Below, in pieces: positions 1 through 8,510 of a DNA stretch of 64,000 bases (position 1 is the stretch's first letter; each line of letters starts with the position of its first letter). Source of the stretch: Paracoccaceae bacterium (GTDB lineage Bacteria > Pseudomonadota > Alphaproteobacteria > Rhodobacterales > Rhodobacteraceae); contig JALSJM010000018.1 of assembly GCA_026989355.1 (NCBI GenBank), forward strand, positions 57,506 to 121,505. The letters run 5' to 3'. The notes below the pieces were generated by a model. That model saw nothing but the letters and a program-made list of their open reading frames with translations, did not search any database and was not told the DNA's origin. A program made the position numbers and the translations under genes.

Positions 1-417
1 CATCGCCCGCTCGGGCAGACCTTCACCAAGCGCGCCCTTCTCAATCAGGATCGGCAGCAGATGCGGATTGACCCTGAACATCCTGCGGCCGAAGCGGCGC
101 ACCTTGATCCAGCGCACGGTCTGGATGCCGTTGTCACGGGTGATCACCTGATCGCCGGGGCGCAACCTTTCGATCGGGGTTTCGCCCCTGGGGGTTGCCA
201 CCGTGCGGCCGGTTCCGAGGCAGGGCCCCAGCAGGCGGCTGGTAACATAGGCAACACGGCCCGCGCCAGAGCGCTCGGGGGCGAAATCAACCCAGCCCCG
301 GCCGGGATGTCTGCGATCGGGAATGATACGAACTTCGGCCCGCCGCCCGGGTTCCGGTGCCATCACCGGGGTTGGGGGTTTCTCGTAGAGCACCTTGCTC
401 TTGTGCCATTTGAACAT
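1..417 (-). CDS. Hint (Hedgehog/intein) domain protein, C-terminus beyond window
   Basis: The gene starts at an ATG at 417 and reads without a stop to base 1, giving the first 139 residues. Residues about 66-139 read as the start of a Hint_2-type domain: GPCLGTGRTVATPRGETPIE, then LRPGDQVIT and IQTVRWI, and a VNPHLLPI stretch. In this family the Cys after GP begins the autoprocessing fold. Such proteins are common in Rhodobacterales, often as putative secreted or self-processing proteins, but their substrate is generally unknown. The first 65 residues are basic and Pro-rich and show no clear signal peptide. No gene lies immediately upstream, so it probably has its own promoter in the 418-1006 gap. 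Domain call is fairly sure; function is not. Confidence 0.8.
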   Translation of the reverse strand, partial: MFKWHKSKVLYEKPPTPVMAPEPGRRAEVRIIPDRRHPGRGWVDFAPERSGAGRVAYVTSRLLGPCLGTGRTVATPRGETPIERLRPGDQVITRDNGIQTVRWIKVRRFGRRMFRVNPHLLPILIEKGALGEGLPERAM

Positions 418-1006
418 GCCAATATCCTACCGCTTACCGGCCGTGACCCGACCCGAGGCCCGACCACCGCCCTGTTTCCCTGAGCCCCGTTCCCTCATGC
501 CTCGCCGTTGCCGGGGCGGGTAGCCCGCGCCCTTGCGAGCGACGGGCTTTGCCCATGTGGGCCGGGAACATCAGCAATGCTGACCAGCAAGCTCCCGGCC
601 CGGGGTGCACACCGTTACCACATCCGCCCGGCCCGTTCCGGCCGCACTTGCATGCTGCCGGCTGCCGAAGCGGCCACACACCCACACCCCTATGGACAGC
701 ATCCTTCTAACCGAAGGAGCGCTGCAAATGAAGAAAAATGGCAGAAAAAAGGCGGAAACATGGCGAGGCCGCATCTGTGTGGTGATTTTCAGGCAGCAAT
801 TTTCCCGCCATGGTTGCAAATCTTTCGTGCATTGTTTCCGGTTTTACCTCGCCGCGGGGGGGCCTGCCCCTTTCCTGTTGCAATTGTTGCCAACACTGAA
901 ACCTCACGGCGAAACTGGTGCCTGTTCAACCGATTGCCTGCATATCGGGCATAGACCGGGGCAAAAGGATTCTTTGTCGGATATCCGACAACAATTTCCC
1001 GGGAAA
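418..1006. other. Intergenic region without a convincing gene
   Basis: This 589-base stretch separates the divergent-looking Hint gene start from the 3' end of modC. Open frames cross it on both strands, but none has both a plausible Shine-Dalgarno sequence and a recognisable protein; the longest plus-strand frame simply continues antisense through modC. It must hold the Hint gene promoter and the end of the mod transcript. The one clear feature is the 18-base palindrome at 974-991. Confidence 0.6.
974..991. promoter_or_regulatory. 18-bp perfect palindrome TTGTCGGATATCCGACAA
   Basis: The sequence TTGTCGGATATCCGACAA is identical to its reverse complement and lies 15 bases beyond the modC stop codon. 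As RNA it could fold into a 7-bp stem with an ATAT loop, but no run of U follows on the minus strand, so an intrinsic terminator is not well supported. The symmetry fits a dimeric regulator operator. It does not resemble the known ModE box. Function unknown. Confidence 0.4.
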
Positions 1007-2077
1007 CTATCCGGCCGGCGGCGAATCAAGTGCCCCGGCCACCGGCAGCAAGCCATCGGGGCCGAAACTGACCCAGACCGCGCGCCCCGCGTCAAGCCCG
1101 ATCCGGCGGATCACGCTTTCGGCAAGCGGCAGGTCGAAGGCCCAGCCGGCGCCGGCCAGCGCCACCTGAAGATCCTTCCTGCCACCCGCGCAGGCATCGG
1201 ACGGCAGCGACAGGATGGCCTTCACCCGCCCGGGCAGCACCAGAAGCGCCGAGCTGACACCCGGATCGCTGCACGACACCATCACATCCTGCGCCAGCAC
1301 CCGCAGCGCCACCTCGTTCCCCACGGCGGCCGGCGGCATGGGCAGCGCGAAGCTCTGACCGGCAATCATCAGCTGCATGCTGCTGCCCGTGCGGCCGATC
1401 ACCCGGGCAGGCAATGGTGCGGGCAGCCGGTGCAGGGCAAGGCTGCGCCCTCCGGCGATGCACAGAACCCGGTTGGCGATACGGTTGATCTCGCGCTCGA
1501 AATGGCTGACATAGAGCGCCGGCACCCGCGCCTGCCGAAGGGCATGGGAAAGATAGCCCAGCACCTCGCCGCGCTGGCTGCTGTCAAGCCCCGAGAGCGG
1601 CTCGTCCAGCAGCAGCAGCTGCGGATCGCTGGCCAGGGCCCGGCCGATCGCCACGCGTTGCTGTTCGCCCCCCGAGAGCCCCTCGATCCGCCGCCCGAGC
1701 AACGGTTCGAGATCAAGCGCCCCGATCACCCGTTCCAGAACTTCCGCCGGCCGGCCACGCCGCTGCCAGCCATAGGCAAGGTTGCCGGCCACGCTCAGAT
1801 GCGGAAACAGCCGGGTATTCTGGAACACATAGCCGATGCGGCGTTTCTGTGGCGGCACGAAACGCCCCGCCCCCTGCCAGAGCGTGTCCTGCAGACGCAC
1901 CTGGCCGCGGGCCTCGGGTTCAAGCCCCGCGATCACCCGCAGCAACGATGTCTTGCCCGCTCCGCTTGGCCCCTTGATCGCCGTCACCCCCGACAGCGGC
2001 AGCTCGGCGCATGCCGTCAGGCGGAAATCGCCGCGTGTCAGGGTGATGTCGAAACTCAGAATCCCGCCTGCCATCAT
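1007..2077 (-). CDS. modC: Molybdate ABC transporter ATP-binding protein ModC
   Basis: ModC hydrolyses ATP at the inner face of the membrane to drive molybdate import through ModB. The 356 residues show Walker A GPSGAGKTS at 36-44, the Q-loop around VFQN at 84-87, the ABC signature LSGGEQQ at 134-140, Walker B with DEP at 158-160, and a C-terminal region from about 290 that fits the Mop/TOBE molybdate-binding domain. Length is normal for the family. The ATG at 2077 overlaps the modB stop (ATGA), so the two are translationally coupled; a second ATG follows directly. It is the last gene of modABC. The family can also carry tungstate, so substrate is inferred from the full set. Confidence 0.95.
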   Translation of the reverse strand: MMAGGILSFDITLTRGDFRLTACAELPLSGVTAIKGPSGAGKTSLLRVIAGLEPEARGQVRLQDTLWQGAGRFVPPQKRRIGYVFQNTRLFPHLSVAGNLAYGWQRRGRPAEVLERVIGALDLEPLLGRRIEGLSGGEQQRVAIGRALASDPQLLLLDEPLSGLDSSQRGEVLGYLSHALRQARVPALYVSHFEREINRIANRVLCIAGGRSLALHRLPAPLPARVIGRTGSSMQLMIAGQSFALPMPPAAVGNEVALRVLAQDVMVSCSDPGVSSALLVLPGRVKAILSLPSDACAGGRKDLQVALAGAGWAFDLPLAESVIRRIGLDAGRAVWVSFGPDGLLPVAGALDSPPAG

Positions 2078-2742
2078 TCCGTCCTGCCCTGACGGTTGAT
2101 CACATAGACCACGGCCAGAACCGCGAAGGAAAACACCAGCAGCCCCGCCGAAAGCCGGTGCGCGGTGGTGTAATCGAGGGTTTCGACGGCATTGAAGATC
2201 TCGATCGAGATCACCCGGGTCTGACCGGGGATATTGCCGCCCACCATCAGCACCACCCCGAATTCACCCAGCGTGTGGGCAAAGCTCATTACCGCGGCGA
2301 TCAGATAACCGCGGCGCGAAAGCGGCGCGATCAGCGAGCGAAACATGTCCCACCGGCCGGCGCCAAGGGTGGCGGCGGCGTCGGTCAGCCCGCGCCCGAC
2401 ATTCTGGAAGGCACCCTGCAGGGGTTGCACCGCAAAGGGCAGCGAATAGATCACCGAAGCCACCAGCAGCCCCGCGAAGGAAAACGCCAGCGTGCTGCCG
2501 GTCAGCCTGAGCCACAGCCCGCCAAGCGGGGTGTCGGGTGCCATCAGCACCAGCAGGTAGAACCCCAGCACCGTGGGCGGCAGCACCAGGGGCAGGGCCG
2601 TCACCGCCTCGACCAGCGGGCGCAGGCGGCTTTTCGTGGTGGTCAACCACCAGGCCAGCGGTGTGGCGAAGATCAGCAGCAGCACGGTGCTGGCCGCTGC
2701 CAGCTGCAGCGACAGCACGATCGCCCCCCAGGTGTCGCTCAT
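2074..2742 (-). CDS. modB: Molybdate ABC transporter permease ModB
   Basis: ModB is the inner-membrane channel subunit for molybdate. The 222-residue protein has about five hydrophobic segments: near 8-30, 44-66, 82-105, 150-175 and 195-215. The stretch around LGAGRWDMFRSLIAPL (about 136-151) corresponds to the EAA loop that contacts ModC. Size fits ModB. The start codon overlaps the modA stop (ATGA at 2739-2742) and its own stop overlaps the modC start, so the three subunits should be made from one message in order A-B-C. Confidence 0.95.
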   Translation of the reverse strand: MSDTWGAIVLSLQLAAASTVLLLIFATPLAWWLTTTKSRLRPLVEAVTALPLVLPPTVLGFYLLVLMAPDTPLGGLWLRLTGSTLAFSFAGLLVASVIYSLPFAVQPLQGAFQNVGRGLTDAAATLGAGRWDMFRSLIAPLSRRGYLIAAVMSFAHTLGEFGVVLMVGGNIPGQTRVISIEIFNAVETLDYTTAHRLSAGLLVFSFAVLAVVYVINRQGRTE

Positions 2743-3530
2743 GGCCGCACCTCATAGCCGTGGGCGCGGATGATTTCCCGTGCGGAATCCGAAAGGAGAT
2801 AATCCCAGAAGGCCCGCGCCGCAGCATTCCCGGAACCACGGCGCAAAAGCCCCGCATCCTGGGCGATCGGCCCGTGCAGAGTGGCAGGGACCGCAATCCA
2901 GCGGCCGCCGCCCTCGCGGGCCAGCGCCAGCGCCACCAGCCCCAGTTCGGCATTGCCCGATTGCACGAAGGCCAGCGCCTGGGCCACGTTCTGCCCCCGC
3001 ACAAGCCGTTCTCCAAGCCGATCCTCAAGCCCGAGCGCCTTCAGCACCTCGATTGCCGCGCGCCCGTAAGGCGCCAGGCGCGGATCGGCGATGGCCAGGC
3101 GGGAAAGCTCCGGATCCGCAAGGCTGGCACGCAACGAGGGGCCGAGGCGGTCCGGATCGCGCGCATAAAGCACCAGACGGCCAAGAGCATAGGTTCGCCG
3201 CCCCCCGGGCGCCAGCAGCCCCGCCGTCTCCAGCGCCCCGACCCGTTCGCGGTCGGCCGAAAGAAACAGATCGAACGGAGCCCCCTTCACGATCTGGGCA
3301 TGCAGCATGCCCGTGGCTCCGTTGACAAGGAGAATTTCATGGCCGGTCTTCGCAGCGAAATCCGCCACCAGTTCGCGCGCGGTGGACAGGAAATTCGACG
3401 CCACGGCAACGGTTGCGGATTCGCCCCCGCTCATGCCGCCGCCCGCCCCGGCACGCGCCGGCAGCGCACCCGCCAGCGCCAGCAGCACACCCGCCACAAG
3501 ACCGCCGATCAGAACTGCCAGCCGCCGCAT
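2739..3530 (-). CDS. modA: Molybdate-binding periplasmic protein ModA
   Basis: ModA captures molybdate in the periplasm and delivers it to ModBC. I start it at the ATG at 3530, giving 263 residues; the frame stays open upstream through the tRNA-Leu gene, which cannot be coding. A GGAAGGAG sequence lies just upstream; a GTG one codon earlier is also possible. Residues 1-28 are a signal peptide (MRRLAVLIGG, hydrophobic core, ending near ARA). The mature part opens with VAVASNFLSTARELV and has the family segments GATGMLHAQI and FDLFLSADRERV, where ModA residues that contact the oxyanion are found. No modE regulator gene is seen in the window. Confidence 0.93.
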   Translation of the reverse strand: MRRLAVLIGGLVAGVLLALAGALPARAGAGGGMSGGESATVAVASNFLSTARELVADFAAKTGHEILLVNGATGMLHAQIVKGAPFDLFLSADRERVGALETAGLLAPGGRRTYALGRLVLYARDPDRLGPSLRASLADPELSRLAIADPRLAPYGRAAIEVLKALGLEDRLGERLVRGQNVAQALAFVQSGNAELGLVALALAREGGGRWIAVPATLHGPIAQDAGLLRRGSGNAAARAFWDYLLSDSAREIIRAHGYEVRP

Positions 3531-3649
3531 CACCACCCGGGGCTCCTTCCGCTTGCCTGGATTTCCCCATGTTAGAACCCGGATCGGCGCGCCATGGCAA
3601 GGGGCAGGATGCCTCATCCGGTGCGCAGACCTGCATGCACGGAACCGTC

Positions 3650-3735
3650 TGGTGCCCGAGGCGAGACTCGAACTCGCACGGCATTGCTGCCGGGGGATTT
3701 TGAATCCCCTGCGTCTACCATTCCGCCACTCGGGC
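3650..3735 (-). tRNA. tRNA-Leu(CAA)
   Basis: The minus strand folds as a class II tRNA: 7-bp acceptor GCCCGAG/CTCGGGC, D arm with GGTAGACGC, an anticodon stem GGGGA/TCCCC with loop TTCAAAA (anticodon CAA), a long variable arm CGGCAGCAATGCCG, and a T arm GCGAGTTCGAGTCTCGC. The discriminator is A and CCA is encoded. The anticodon reads UUG leucine codons. It lies 119 bases upstream of modA on the same strand. Confidence 0.97.
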
Positions 3736-3802
3736 CACCGCCGGCTGGTGTAGCGGCGCTGCCCTGGGCCGTCAACCGCGACCGGCTTTGCCGCCGCTGC
3801 AT

Positions 3803-5164
3803 TCAGCTGCCGGCGAACATCACCCCCACCAGCCACAGCGTGATTCCCGGGAAGGCCACCAGAAACGCCACCCGCACCAGATCCGACAGCACGAAGGGGG
3901 CCACGCCCTTGTAGGTTTTCACGATCGGAATGTCGCGGGCCAGCGAATTGATGATGAACAGGTTCATCCCCACCGGGGGCGTGATCAGCCCCACCTCGAC
4001 CACGATCAGCGCGAGAATGCCGAACCAGATCGCGGTGCCTTCCGCATCAAGCCCGAAATCAAGCGCCTCGATCACCGGAAAGAAGATCGGAATGGTCAGC
4101 AGGATCATGCTGAGGCTGTCCATCACGCAGCCGAAGATCAGATAGAAGATCAGCATCAACGCCAGCACCGTCAGCGGCGCATAGCCCTGGGCCTGGACCC
4201 ATTCGGCCAGCATCTGCGGCGCCTGGGTGAAGGCCAGGAAGGAATTGAACATCTGTGCACCGAGAATGATGAAGAAGATCATCGCCGTGGATTGCGCGGT
4301 TGACAGCACGGACTGAAGAAAACCGCGCCATGTGAGCCCGCCCGTCATGATACCATAGATGCCGGTGGCCACGGCCCCTACGGCAGCGCCTTCGGTTGGC
4401 GTGAACAGCGCCTGAACACCGGGCTGCGCCCAGTTCCAGTCGGCAGCGATGCCACCCATCACCAGGGCAAAGATCACCACCACCGGCCAGATCCCCAGAA
4501 GGGTGCGCAGCCGCTGCCCCCAGGGCACGCGGGGCGCAAGGCTGGCGGCATCGGGGCGCAGACGCACGATGACGGCCACCGTCAGCATGTAGCCAAGCGC
4601 TGCCAGTATCCCCGGCACCAGCGCCGCGATGAACATCTTCACGATATTCTGCTCGGTCAGGATCGCATAGATCACCAGGATCACCGAAGGCGGGATCAGG
4701 ATGCCAAGCGTGCCGCCCGCGGCCAGCACCCCGGTGGACAGCGCATCCGAATAGCCGCGCCGGCGCATCTCGGGCAGCGCCACCTGGCCCATGGTCGAAG
4801 CCGTGGCCAGCGACGAGCCGCAGACCGCGCCAAATCCCGCGCAGGCCCCGATTGCCGCCATCGCCAGCCCGCCGCGACGATGCCCCAGCCAGTCGCTTGC
4901 CGCCTGGAACAGGGCGGCCGACATTCCCGATCGGGTGGCGAACTGCCCCATCAGCAGAAACAGCGGCACGATCGAAAGCGAATAGCTGGAAAACGTATCG
5001 TAGGAAAGGGTCTTCAGCTGCGAAAGCGGCCCCGCCGCACGCCCTGTCACGACCCAGGTGCCGACAAAGCCCGTCACCCCCATGGCCACCCCGATCGGCA
5101 TGCGCAGGAAGATCGCCAGCAGCATCAGGGCAAAGGCGATCAGCGCCAGTTCGAACCCGCTCAT
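3803..5164 (-). CDS. dctM: TRAP transporter large permease DctM
   Basis: This is the large membrane subunit of a tripartite ATP-independent periplasmic transporter, which imports a carboxylate-type solute using an ion gradient. The 453 residues are almost entirely hydrophobic, with roughly twelve membrane spans, and carry DctM family segments such as the N-terminal FLRMPIGVAMGVTGF, the GGTLGILIPPSVILVIYAI stretch near 150-170, and VGLITPPVGMNLFIIN near 400. It begins one base after the dctQ stop codon, so both permease subunits are coupled. The TRAP set is dctP, monooxygenase, dctQ, dctM in transcription order. The substrate cannot be read from the sequence. Confidence 0.93.
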   Translation of the reverse strand: MSGFELALIAFALMLLAIFLRMPIGVAMGVTGFVGTWVVTGRAAGPLSQLKTLSYDTFSSYSLSIVPLFLLMGQFATRSGMSAALFQAASDWLGHRRGGLAMAAIGACAGFGAVCGSSLATASTMGQVALPEMRRRGYSDALSTGVLAAGGTLGILIPPSVILVIYAILTEQNIVKMFIAALVPGILAALGYMLTVAVIVRLRPDAASLAPRVPWGQRLRTLLGIWPVVVIFALVMGGIAADWNWAQPGVQALFTPTEGAAVGAVATGIYGIMTGGLTWRGFLQSVLSTAQSTAMIFFIILGAQMFNSFLAFTQAPQMLAEWVQAQGYAPLTVLALMLIFYLIFGCVMDSLSMILLTIPIFFPVIEALDFGLDAEGTAIWFGILALIVVEVGLITPPVGMNLFIINSLARDIPIVKTYKGVAPFVLSDLVRVAFLVAFPGITLWLVGVMFAGS

Positions 5165-5165
5165 C

Positions 5166-5771
5166 TCAGAGGCCCTCCCGCCCGGCGATTGTCCAGTTGA
5201 GGCTGCGCCATGCGGTGTAAAGGGAGGTGATGAAGAACAGGAATGCCCCGATCAGGCACAGCCCGTAGGGAATCCAGACCGGGATTTCCAGCTCGTAGCT
5301 GGTTTCGGCGAAGAAGGGCCTGTAGCCCATGCCAAGCGCCGCGCGCAGACCTTCCGAGCCATAGGGAAACTTCTCGCCAAAGCCCAGCCACAGCCGCCAC
5401 AGGATGACAAGGGCCGCCACCGTGATCAGCAGGTCGCCAAGAAATCCCAGAAAGGCCTGCACCCGGCGCGGCAAGGCGGAAACGAAGATGTCCACCGTGA
5501 CATGGGCACGGTGCAGCTGGGCCAGCGGCAGAAACGAGAAGACCGCGATGGCGCAGCCGATCTCGACGATCTCGAAGTCGCCCTTGATCGGGCCCAGGCC
5601 AAACGGCAGCAGCGCCCGCCCGATGATCGAGATCACCGTAACGATGGCAATCGCCGCCAGAACGGCCCCACCGAAATAGGCCAGCCAGCGGTCAAGGCGC
5701 TCCAGCCGCAGGCCGATCTTCCGCTCAAGCGGGCGGGCAATGCCGCGCTCTGCCATGCCGATGCTGCTCAT
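5166..5771 (-). CDS. dctQ: TRAP transporter small permease DctQ
   Basis: DctQ is the four-helix small membrane subunit that pairs with DctM. I start it at the ATG at 5771 (201 residues), because the frame upstream to 5864 is a low-complexity stretch with no homology; a GGAAGGAAGGG sequence lies upstream but at a rather long distance, so the start is moderately sure. Four hydrophobic segments are visible, at about 37-60, 75-95, 112-135 and 165-190. The 141 bases between it and the upstream monooxygenase gene contain CAGACAGGA-like repeats. Confidence 0.88.
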   Translation of the reverse strand: MSSIGMAERGIARPLERKIGLRLERLDRWLAYFGGAVLAAIAIVTVISIIGRALLPFGLGPIKGDFEIVEIGCAIAVFSFLPLAQLHRAHVTVDIFVSALPRRVQAFLGFLGDLLITVAALVILWRLWLGFGEKFPYGSEGLRAALGMGYRPFFAETSYELEIPVWIPYGLCLIGAFLFFITSLYTAWRSLNWTIAGREGL

Positions 5772-5912
5772 TCCCTGCGTTTTCCCTTCCTTCCCGTCTG
5801 TCCTGTCTGTCAGTCCTGTCTGCCCCCGACCGCACGGATCGGAAGGCCGGATCAACATCATCATTGCGCCCGCACCGGATCCGGCCTTGCGCTGCCCGGC
5901 CTGTGCTTTCCG

Positions 5913-7202
5913 TCACGGCGCCCTCTCTCGTGACCTGCGTCCCGGAATCTCCGCCGGCACCAGCGGCAGGCGGGCATTCAGTGCGGCCACATCCATGCCG
6001 GCCGTCTGCTTGTACTGCGCGGCAAGGGCCGCGCGTTCGGCATGCGGCATCAGGGCCTCGATATCGTCGAAGCCCTGCGGCGCACGTTCGGCGACGATGT
6101 CCAGGATGCGGTCGGGGCCATCGCCCCGATTGGCCAGCACCAGCGCATTGACAGCCTCGCGGCGCGCATCCTCATAGGCGGCGAGGGCTTCGCTCGTGGC
6201 ACCATGCAGCAGCAGTTCGCGGGTCAGCACCCGCGCGTCAACGATTGCCTGGCTGGCACCGTTCGAACCGATCGGATACATCGCATGGGCCGCATCCCCC
6301 ATCAGCGTGACCCGCCCGAAGCTCCAGCGCGGCAGGGGATCACGATCGACCATCGGGAATTCCCAGATGCCCTCGGCACCGGCGATCACCGCGGGAATGT
6401 CGAGCCAGTCGAAATGCCAGCCGGAGAAACGGTGCGCGAAATCGGCGCGCAGGCCGGGGCGGTTCCAGTTCTGGGGGCGCCAGTCATGGCCGGCGGGCAT
6501 GGCCAGATCGGCGATCCAGTTGATCAGGCTGCCGCCATCGGGCAGATCGGCGATCGGATAGCAGACGAATTTCTGCGCCTTCGTGCCGGCCATCGCCACG
6601 GAACGCCCCGACAGGAAGCGCGCCCCCCGGGTAATGCCGCGCCACATGATCGTGCCGCCCCACTGCGCCGCGCCCTCGGCGGGATACAGGCGGGCACGGA
6701 TGGTGGAATTGATGCCGTCTGCTCCGATCAGAAGCGTGCCCTCGGCCATGCCGGCCGACCGGCCGCTTCTGCGGTCTTCAAGGGTGATCGTGATGCCGTC
6801 GCCCCTTTCGTGCCAGCCACGTACCGCCACCCCCCGCCGCACCGCGCCTTCCCCCGCCTCGGCAATCAGGCGGCGCAGCAGAAGCATCTGCAGTTTGCCC
6901 CGGTGAACCGAATACTGCGGCCAGTGATAGCCCGCAGCACGCCCGCGCGGCTCGCGCCAGACTTCCTGACCGAAGCTGTTGAAATAGACCACTTCGCGGG
7001 TGCGCAGGCCAAGCGCGTCAAGATCGTCTTCCAGCCCCAGTTCGAACAGTTCGCGCACCGCATGGGGCTGAAGGTTGATGCCCACCCCGAGGGGGCGCAG
7101 TTCTTCCACTGCCTCGAACAGGCGAAAGGGAATGCCGGCGCGCTGCAGGCTGAGACCAAGCGTCAGCCCCGCGATCCCGGCTCCGGCGATCAGCACGGTC
7201 AT
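5913..7202 (-). CDS. FAD-dependent aromatic-ring monooxygenase (PhzS/UbiH-like)
   Basis: The 429-residue protein is a group A flavoprotein monooxygenase, which hydroxylates an aromatic or related compound with O2 and NAD(P)H. The start at 7202 (MTVLIAGAGIAGL) is placed so that the FAD-binding GxGxxG (residues 6-11) is at the N-terminus; the open frame reaches 7250. The DG motif GADGINSTIRARLY lies near 165-180 and the GD motif GDAAHAMYPIGSNGASQA near 300-318. The segment QYSVHRGKLQMLL resembles PhzS-type enzymes. It sits inside the TRAP cluster, 94 bases after dctP and before dctQM, so the transporter may import its substrate. The exact substrate is unknown. Confidence 0.85.
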   Translation of the reverse strand: MTVLIAGAGIAGLTLGLSLQRAGIPFRLFEAVEELRPLGVGINLQPHAVRELFELGLEDDLDALGLRTREVVYFNSFGQEVWREPRGRAAGYHWPQYSVHRGKLQMLLLRRLIAEAGEGAVRRGVAVRGWHERGDGITITLEDRRSGRSAGMAEGTLLIGADGINSTIRARLYPAEGAAQWGGTIMWRGITRGARFLSGRSVAMAGTKAQKFVCYPIADLPDGGSLINWIADLAMPAGHDWRPQNWNRPGLRADFAHRFSGWHFDWLDIPAVIAGAEGIWEFPMVDRDPLPRWSFGRVTLMGDAAHAMYPIGSNGASQAIVDARVLTRELLLHGATSEALAAYEDARREAVNALVLANRGDGPDRILDIVAERAPQGFDDIEALMPHAERAALAAQYKQTAGMDVAALNARLPLVPAEIPGRRSRERAP

Positions 7203-7296
7203 GGCTGCGGTTCCCTTCCGTTGCGCCCGCGGGCACTGCGCCATCCGCATGAACGGAGGGCGCAGGCCGTTCGGCTTGCCGGTTCACCGGCCGGGT

Positions 7297-8334
7297 TCAC
7301 TGACCGGAATGTTTCGCCACCAGCGCCCTTGCGTCTTCCACCATGGCCTTGCCATCAAGCCCCTTGGCGGTGACTTCCCCGATCCAGGCCTCGGTCAGCT
7401 GATCGCCGATCTTGCGGATCTCGGCCGTGGCTGCATCGTCAAGCACCGCGATCTCGTTGCCGCGCTCGCTCACCACCTGCCGGCCCAGCGTATCGCCCTC
7501 GTCCATGGCGCGCCCGGCCCAGCCCGAGGTCTCAATCCCCGAATTGGCATCGATCACCGCTTTCAGATCGTCGGGCAGGCGTTCGTAGGACGCCTTGTTC
7601 ATCGCCCAGATGAAATAGGTGTTGTAAAGGGCGCGATCACCGCCGATCTCGGTATGGCTGTCGGCCAGTTCATGCACCTTCAGCGGCGGCACGATTTCCC
7701 ACGGGATCACCCCGCCATCGACAATGCCCTTGGAAAGCGCTTCGGGGAAGGCCGGAACCGGCATGCCCACGGGGGTGGCGCCGAGGGCTTCCAGAAGCTT
7801 GTTGGCCTGACGCGAAGGACCGCGCAGCTTCAGCCCCTTGAAATCGCCGACGGCACGGATCGCCGGCCCCTTCTTGTGGATCACCCCCGGCCCATGCACG
7901 TGAACCGCGATCAGATGCACATCCCCGAAGCGCTCCTGCAGGTATTTCTGCGTGAATTCCCAGGCCGCCTTCGACGAGGCCTCGGCCGACATCGATGTCA
8001 TGAACGGCAGTTCGAAGGCTTCGGCTTCGGGGAAGCGCCCCGGCGTGTAGGCGGGAATGGCCCAGCCGCCATCGATCACCCCGTCGCGGATCTGATCGTA
8101 AAGGGCAGGCGGCTTGCCGCCGAGCTGCATCGCCGGGTAGATCTCGATTCTGATGCGCCCGCCGCTTTCCTTCTCGACCTTGTCGGCCCAGGGCTGCATG
8201 AAGAACTTGGGCACCGAACCTTTCGGCGAGATGAAGTGCTGAAAGCGCAGCGTCACTTCCTGCGACAGGGCCGCCCCTGCTGTCAGCCCCAGCGCCAGGG
8301 CACCGGCAAGCGCCGCCTTCAAGGTGATCTTCAT
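7297..8334 (-). CDS. dctP: TRAP transporter solute-binding protein DctP
   Basis: DctP binds the transported solute in the periplasm. The ATG at 8334 follows GGGAGGAAACGAC, an excellent ribosome-binding site, and gives 345 residues. Residues 1-24 form a signal peptide ending at ALS. The mature protein starts EVTLRFQHFISPKGSVPKFF and contains the long family helix and the RGPSRQANKLLEALGATPV segment near 175-193; the Arg of RGPSR is in the position where DctP proteins contact the carboxylate of the ligand. It is the first gene of the cluster. Similar proteins bind carboxylates; which one cannot be said. Confidence 0.92.
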   Translation of the reverse strand: MKITLKAALAGALALGLTAGAALSQEVTLRFQHFISPKGSVPKFFMQPWADKVEKESGGRIRIEIYPAMQLGGKPPALYDQIRDGVIDGGWAIPAYTPGRFPEAEAFELPFMTSMSAEASSKAAWEFTQKYLQERFGDVHLIAVHVHGPGVIHKKGPAIRAVGDFKGLKLRGPSRQANKLLEALGATPVGMPVPAFPEALSKGIVDGGVIPWEIVPPLKVHELADSHTEIGGDRALYNTYFIWAMNKASYERLPDDLKAVIDANSGIETSGWAGRAMDEGDTLGRQVVSERGNEIAVLDDAATAEIRKIGDQLTEAWIGEVTAKGLDGKAMVEDARALVAKHSGQ

Positions 8335-8510
8335 GTCGTTTCCTCCCGTTTGCATTTCCAATGCGATCCGTCCGTTCGCTTTGTCGGCACATATCGCGGA
8401 TGCTGGCAGAGGCAGCGGATCGATTCAAGGGCGATGATCCTGCTTCTGCGCGCTTCCCCCTCGAATATCCAACCAGACGGTCGGTTTTTCCAGAAAAATA
8501 TTTTCAGCAA

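Noticed and set aside
605..2092. 495-codon plus-strand open frame
   Set aside because: Runs antisense through modC and contains no recognisable protein; high G+C makes long antisense frames common.
2739..3836. Longer ModA start at 3836
   Set aside because: Would translate through the tRNA-Leu gene; the ATG at 3530 gives a proper signal peptide.
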